Origin: Pontixanthobacter luteolus
Lineage (GTDB): Bacteria; Pseudomonadota; Alphaproteobacteria; Sphingomonadales; Sphingomonadaceae
Reading direction: 5' to 3'
DNA: 64,000 nt
Assembly (NCBI RefSeq): GCF_009828095.1
Contig: NZ_WTYP01000002.1
Span: 873,001-937,000 of the forward strand
The notes beneath the pieces are model-generated. The model was given only the letters and a program-made list of their open reading frames with translations. It was not told where the DNA came from and did not search any database. Of the stretch, positions 61,501 through 64,000 are shown in pieces. The first letter of the stretch is position 1. The number at the start of each line of letters is the position of its first letter. The translations under genes and the position numbers were made by a program.

Positions 61501-63779
61501 GCGGTTTCACATGGGCCATAAACAGCGGGGAACACCGCCTCACACCTTGGACGAACGATCCTGTAACCGACCGGCAGACCGAGGCGCTTTACCTGCGCGA
61601 CGAAGAAACGGTTGCTGTCTGGTCGGTTACGCCTGCCCCTTGCGGGCAGGGTGAAGATTGCGAAATCCGGCACGGTGCCGGTTATTCCAAATGGCAGAAA
61701 AACGCCCGCGGGATTGAGCATGAGCAAACCGTGTCAGTCGCCCCCGATGCCCCGGTCAAGCTGGTCCGTCTACGTCTGAGCAATACCGGCCCGCGCCACC
61801 GCCGGCTGACCGCCACCTATTATGCGGAATGGCTGCTGGGTTCATTGCCCTCGGTTGAAAGGCGGCATGTCTTTTGCCGCTTCGATGATTCCGCGCAAAC
61901 GGTTCTGGCCCGATCAACGTGGAATGCGGAATTTGCAGGCCGGGCGGCATTTCTCACCGCAACCCGCGATGCGCACGGGCACAGCTGCGACAGGGAGGAA
62001 TTCCTTGGCCGTGAAGGCGACTTGCGCGCGCCCGCGGCGCTTGGCCGGTGGGGCCTGGGCGGGCCGGGCATCGCAGGCCAGGATGCTTGTGCAGCCTATC
62101 AGGTCCATATCGACCTGAAACCCGGCGAGACAACAGAGGTCGTCTTCATTCTGGGCGAAGCCGCCGACGAAGATGCAGCGATCGCCCTGGCCCGTGAATG
62201 GCGCACCGGCGAACGCGCGCATATGGCGGAAACTGCGCAAATCGAGCGCTGGAACGATCTGCTCGGCCGGGTCACAGTGGAAACGCCGGATCCCGCATTC
62301 GACCTGATGATCAACCGGTGGCTGATCTATCAGAGCCTTTCATCCCGAATTCTTGCGCGGACGGGGTTCTATCAGGCAAGCGGCGCAATCGGTTTCCGCG
62401 ACCAGTTGCAGGATGTGTTGGCGCTGCTGCATCATGAGCCCGCCCGGGCACGGGCGCACATCCTGACCTGCGCCGCGCATCAGTTCGAGGAGGGCGATGT
62501 GCTCCATTGGTGGCATCCGCCATCTGGCCGCGGCGTGCGTACGCGCTTTTCCGACGATCTGCTGTGGCTGCCCTACGCGACCGGCACATATGTTCGCGCA
62601 ACCGGCGATGAATCGATCCTGCGCGAAACCGTGCCGTTCCTTTCCGCTCCTCCTCTGTCAGCAGAAGAGCACGACCGGTACGCGCAGTTCGAACGGACGG
62701 AGCCTGGTGCCCCGCTGATCGATCACCTCGAGCGGGCGATGGAGCGGGTAAGGCTAGGCGCCAACGGATTGCCGCTGATGGGCACTGGCGACTGGAATGA
62801 CGGTATGGACCGTGTCGGTGACGAGGGGCACGGAGAAAGCGTGTGGCTGGCATGGTTCGCATCGGTAACGGCGCGCCATTTGGCCGATCTGGAACGCAGG
62901 CTGGGCCGCCAGCGTGATGCCGACCACTGGAGCGATCGCGCTGACATGCTGCTGCGCAATGCGGAGGAAGCCGGGTGGGACGGAGGCTGGTACCGCCGAG
63001 CCTATGATGACGAGGGGCACGCGCTGGGTTCCGTGGAGGAACCCGAATGCCGTATCGATTCAATCTCGCAAAGCTGGGCAGCCTTTGCCGGGGCAGACCC
63101 GAACCGCGTCGAGCGGGCGCTGGCATCGGCGCAAGCCGAATTGATCGACGAAGAAGCCGGTCTCGCGCGGCTATTGTGGCCGCCCTTCGACAAGGGGCTG
63201 CGCGATCCCGGATATATCAGGGCCTATCCGCCCGGGCTGCGTGAAAATGGCGGCCAGTATTCCCATGCTGCGGCGTGGCTTGGCCTGGCGCTGGCACGAT
63301 CGGGCAAAAGCGATGCAGCGCTCGACATCTTTCACATGATCTGCCCGGTGCGGCGGACATCAAGCGAGGCTGGTGCGAAACTATACCGGTTGGAGCCATA
63401 CGTGACTGCCGGCGATATTGCATCGGCGCCGCCGCACAGGGGGCGCGGCGGATGGAGCTGGTACACCGGTGCCGCGTCTTGGACCTGGCGATTGGGGGTG
63501 GAGGGGCTGCTCGGGATCAATCTGATCGGCGGCAAGGTGCGCATAAACCCTTCGCTGCCGGCGGATTGGCCCGGCTACCGCGCAACCCTGCGCCGGGATG
63601 ATGCGTCGATCACCATTTCGGTCGAACGGCAGGGGGCAGGCCCGTCTAAAGAAGTGACCGTCGACGGGAAAGATCACCCGCAGGAGGAAGCCATCGCCTT
63701 CCCCCCAAGCGGCGAGACGCGCCAAGTAGAAATCAAGCTGGCCGATCCGGCCAAGGTAGTTGCGGGTGAGCAGACATGA
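55536..63779 (+). CDS. Giant cyclic beta-glucan synthase-like protein (GT84-glycoamylase-GH94)
   Basis: 2747 residues from the GTG at 55536, which overlaps the UspA stop (GTGA); an earlier ATG lies inside uspA. Order: N-terminal domain (1-310), membrane segments (about 315-372), processive glycosyltransferase (about 390-700) with VDADT (Asp531, Asp533) and RRLHRWIRGDW, more membrane segments (about 718-880), glycoamylase-like domain (about 908-1420, DNWLPPDNYQGPPHE), then two GH94-type parts, the second with GTGDWNDGMDRVGDEG near 2417-2426. This is the build of NdvB/ChvB, which makes cyclic beta-1,2-glucan. A low-complexity linker (NAGANADAGAGADDE) lies around residue 1083. The family is clear; the product is inferred. 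Confidence 0.88.
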   Translation: MNAPSDTGSPLVLAARELAARHRISRAPPGRIDLWQKIAEARQWLDEARLACVTPPPAAGKAAEWLLDNDYQVHRALRQIDQDLPGGFYNQLPALADHGGGEPRIFAVTHEFLRAGHLQISLAGAVRFVAAYQEDRPLTMGELWAFPTMLRIACIEILADALDPLLEGSVRLRFTPSSAAREPQSLDPTERVARAISILGVVAAIPWKEFFDRTSLVEQCLGGDPSGHYQAMDFETRDRYRGAVEEMARAGNCDEIEVSLAAIDRASRAGASDVERHVGYWLVDAGRHELERELCVSISSRERARRLVLARPGRFYSAGILLAGVGALILPALYLMFVGASFEGWVGAMAASLIPASVLAITMVHWVITRSLPPATLAKLDCRKALPPEAKTFVVVPVVIGSTAEISSLAEQMETHWLANSDPQLHVALLADLVDAPQEEMPTDREIVDGLVSAVRHLNRRHGTDGAKPFHLLLRPRQYSAGEGCWMAWERKRGKLEQFNRLLVDDDWSAFSLHEGATAALRKVRFVVTVDADTLLPSGSVGKLVGTLAHPLNRPYLDRATGRVIRGYSLVQPRVEISPHAGIRSLFARLFTGETAIDIYSRAVSDVYQDLFGAGIFVGKGIYDVRAFHASVDGRVPENRILSHDLFEGALGRAALATDIVLYEGFPASYPEYARRLHRWIRGDWQLLAWLWPKVPGGDGKMQRSTISGIDRWKMLDNLRRSMVAPGLLVLALAGWFALPGSPWFWTALVVLAPGWQLFTDVISGLARGRRVGASYGLLARLSDQAGRWLLAIVYLPHEALLSLHAIGVTLWRNFVSHRHLLQWTAAAHVAARLRQGSPRSIIWHEMWMGSALSLAIFAVLIWLRPAGLAVATPLLALWIAAPEIAYWTSRPRRTGVRPLAEGDVEYLRLLARRTWYFFERFAGPEDNWLPPDNYQGPPHEEIGHRTSPTNIGMLLLSTAAAWDMGYVGRAELAARGRNVFDAMARLDRYRGHFYNWYETRHLRPLEPRYVSTVDSGNLAVSLIAFAETLREASNHAELEAQRWTGLGDLFALLDEACESLSGSAKLRAIIADCRELCGARSNAGANADAGAGADDEIALIGWLRETALPMIEAEAESVADHVSDTLPEELRDLFVWLDRLLHHVNEMNRDMGSADELAAELKQQADEAIALAWSMDFAWLYDEERRLFFIGYNISASRIDTHHYDLLASEARLASFFAIAKGDVPIEHWFHLQRPVTRGPGGLSLLSWNGSMFEYLMPRLLLRGEPETLLGESERVAVEIQMRHGREHDLPWGVSESAYGERDPEHRYRYQAFGTPGLGLKRGLARDQVIAPYASALALAILPGDATANLRRLSSMGAEKRYGMWEALDFTPDRAPASARFAPVVAYMAHHQGMILCAIGNLLTDDRMVERFARDPQMRLVSLLLSERVPHEIPPEIERLETLEPAEEAVQVEAVVPWEPIQTPFPQAHVMGNGRLSCWISESGGGTLRWQGQSLSRFVADATRDADGMWIYLQDMDSGELWSATRQPTGAVPQEYRVIFQPHLAEFHRRDHGIDVRLEVGVGSGDDLEIRRLTIVNESGRPRRLRLTSYAEIVLAPPLEDERHPAFSKLFVGGEFIPRIGGVMFNRRPKSPKEAPAVLVQFAIDANGPIEDLNYEMDRGMFIGRGRTLKDPLGASRELKRSAGLTLDPVSALQCEVSIDAGERTVLCFVTVAAASRSTALEVAARHSTLSAMEWVLGDAATETARVLGRTRLSPAMLPQVQSLGSLMVYPHAALRALPDKIERNRFGQSGLWGLALSGDLPILLLRSDGIGQRLIPLLAAAHNYWRHAGLPVDLVILQTSGSTYVEPIRDDLMELLREAGASEMLGRKGGIHLLFADQSGPDMVRMLEAMAWAVIDDNGGSIADQIARAHVPGKLPPPIIPSLAESAADPATRSQQDYLLFANHAGGFSADGREYVINHNGVEPTPAPWANVLANDEFGTLVTETGGGFTWAINSGEHRLTPWTNDPVTDRQTEALYLRDEETVAVWSVTPAPCGQGEDCEIRHGAGYSKWQKNARGIEHEQTVSVAPDAPVKLVRLRLSNTGPRHRRLTATYYAEWLLGSLPSVERRHVFCRFDDSAQTVLARSTWNAEFAGRAAFLTATRDAHGHSCDREEFLGREGDLRAPAALGRWGLGGPGIAGQDACAAYQVHIDLKPGETTEVVFILGEAADEDAAIALAREWRTGERAHMAETAQIERWNDLLGRVTVETPDPAFDLMINRWLIYQSLSSRILARTGFYQASGAIGFRDQLQDVLALLHHEPARARAHILTCAAHQFEEGDVLHWWHPPSGRGVRTRFSDDLLWLPYATGTYVRATGDESILRETVPFLSAPPLSAEEHDRYAQFERTEPGAPLIDHLERAMERVRLGANGLPLMGTGDWNDGMDRVGDEGHGESVWLAWFASVTARHLADLERRLGRQRDADHWSDRADMLLRNAEEAGWDGGWYRRAYDDEGHALGSVEEPECRIDSISQSWAAFAGADPNRVERALASAQAELIDEEAGLARLLWPPFDKGLRDPGYIRAYPPGLRENGGQYSHAAAWLGLALARSGKSDAALDIFHMICPVRRTSSEAGAKLYRLEPYVTAGDIASAPPHRGRGGWSWYTGAASWTWRLGVEGLLGINLIGGKVRINPSLPADWPGYRATLRRDDASITISVERQGAGPSKEVTVDGKDHPQEEAIAFPPSGETRQVEIKLADPAKVVAGEQT

Positions 63780-64000
63780 CGGACGCTTTGGTCAGGGATT
63801 TCGAACAGATATCGCGGGGCGATGTTGCAAGCGTAGGCGGGAAGAACGCATCACTGGGGGAATTGATTGGCGCGCTCGTGCCGCAGGGTATCGCTGTTCC
63901 GCCGGGCTTTGCCACCACAGCCGACGCATTCCGGCTTTTCCTGTCGCACAACCGGCTGGAACCGCTGATTGCGCAGCATCTCTCAGCGCACGCGCGCGGC
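63776..64000 (+). CDS. ppsA: Phosphoenolpyruvate synthase/PEP-utilising enzyme, N-terminal fragment
   Basis: The first 75 codons up to the window edge. SRGDVASVGGKNASLGELI and GIAVPPGFATTADAFRLFL are the opening of the ATP-binding PPDK_N domain of PEP synthase or pyruvate phosphate dikinase. The ATG overlaps the stop of the glucan synthase gene (ATGA), so uspA, the glucan synthase gene and ppsA form one coupled transcript. PEP synthase runs from pyruvate and ATP to PEP and would support gluconeogenesis from acetate or pyruvate. The distinction from dikinase is not possible from this fragment. Confidence 0.85.
   Translation, partial: MTDALVRDFEQISRGDVASVGGKNASLGELIGALVPQGIAVPPGFATTADAFRLFLSHNRLEPLIAQHLSAHARG

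Overview
The window looks like a chromosomal segment of an alphaproteobacterium, most likely a sphingomonad of the Erythrobacteraceae type. This is inference. It rests on the high GC content, a Caulobacter-like xylose oxidation (Weimberg) gene set, a FixL/FixJ pair with a heme-type PAS domain, and a periplasmic and outer-membrane glycosidase repertoire. No rRNA, tRNA, CRISPR array, phage or intact insertion sequence was seen.

Region 1 (1-12.4 kb) is a hemicellulose and xylose utilisation locus. It holds a dehydratase of the xylonate type (cut by the window edge), a secreted carbohydrate esterase, xylonolactonase, D-xylose dehydrogenase and 2-keto-3-deoxyxylonate dehydratase. It also holds secreted GH43, GH5 and GH3 glycosidases and a JmjC/cupin protein. 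Three near-identical 14-bp operator-like sequences lie in its promoter regions, which suggests a LacI-type xylose regulon. An AT-richer gap (12.4-13.4 kb) carries a small frameshifted gene.

Region 2 (13.4-20.4 kb) has a degenerate receiver protein, a PRPP synthetase-like enzyme, a COG2187 kinase-like protein and a 1352-residue CheB-CheR-PAS-PAS-kinase-receiver protein.

Region 3 (20.6-27.5 kb) is the most striking part. It is a complete operon resembling the Pseudomonas Fap functional-amyloid system. It contains a LuxR-type regulator, a small secreted protein in the fapA position and two proteins with three amyloid-type repeats each (fapB- and fapC-like). These are followed by a terminator, a C39-type protease-like lipoprotein (fapD), a fapE-like protein, an additional peptidoglycan-binding protein and a coiled-coil plus beta-barrel outer membrane protein (fapF).

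Region 4 (27.5-64 kb) is a stress or low-oxygen island. It includes FixLJ with an FNR/FixK box, an L,D-transpeptidase, Hsp20 with a candidate RNA thermometer, and a host-attachment family protein. An overlapping acsA-E1alpha-E1beta-E2-ACP operon follows, with a DUF2267 protein beside it. Next come an LptB-like ATPase paired with a beta-CASP nuclease, a P-type ATPase, a MacB-like efflux system, a Ca2+/Na+ antiporter, a glutamine amidotransferase, a hemerythrin, an ATP-grasp protein and UspA. The window closes with a 2747-residue cyclic beta-glucan synthase-like protein and the start of PEP synthase. A palindrome of the form TACGGA-N4-TCCGTA recurs in front of seven of these genes, always 63-78 nt before the start codon. 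It is a candidate regulon operator not explained by any regulator I can name with certainty.
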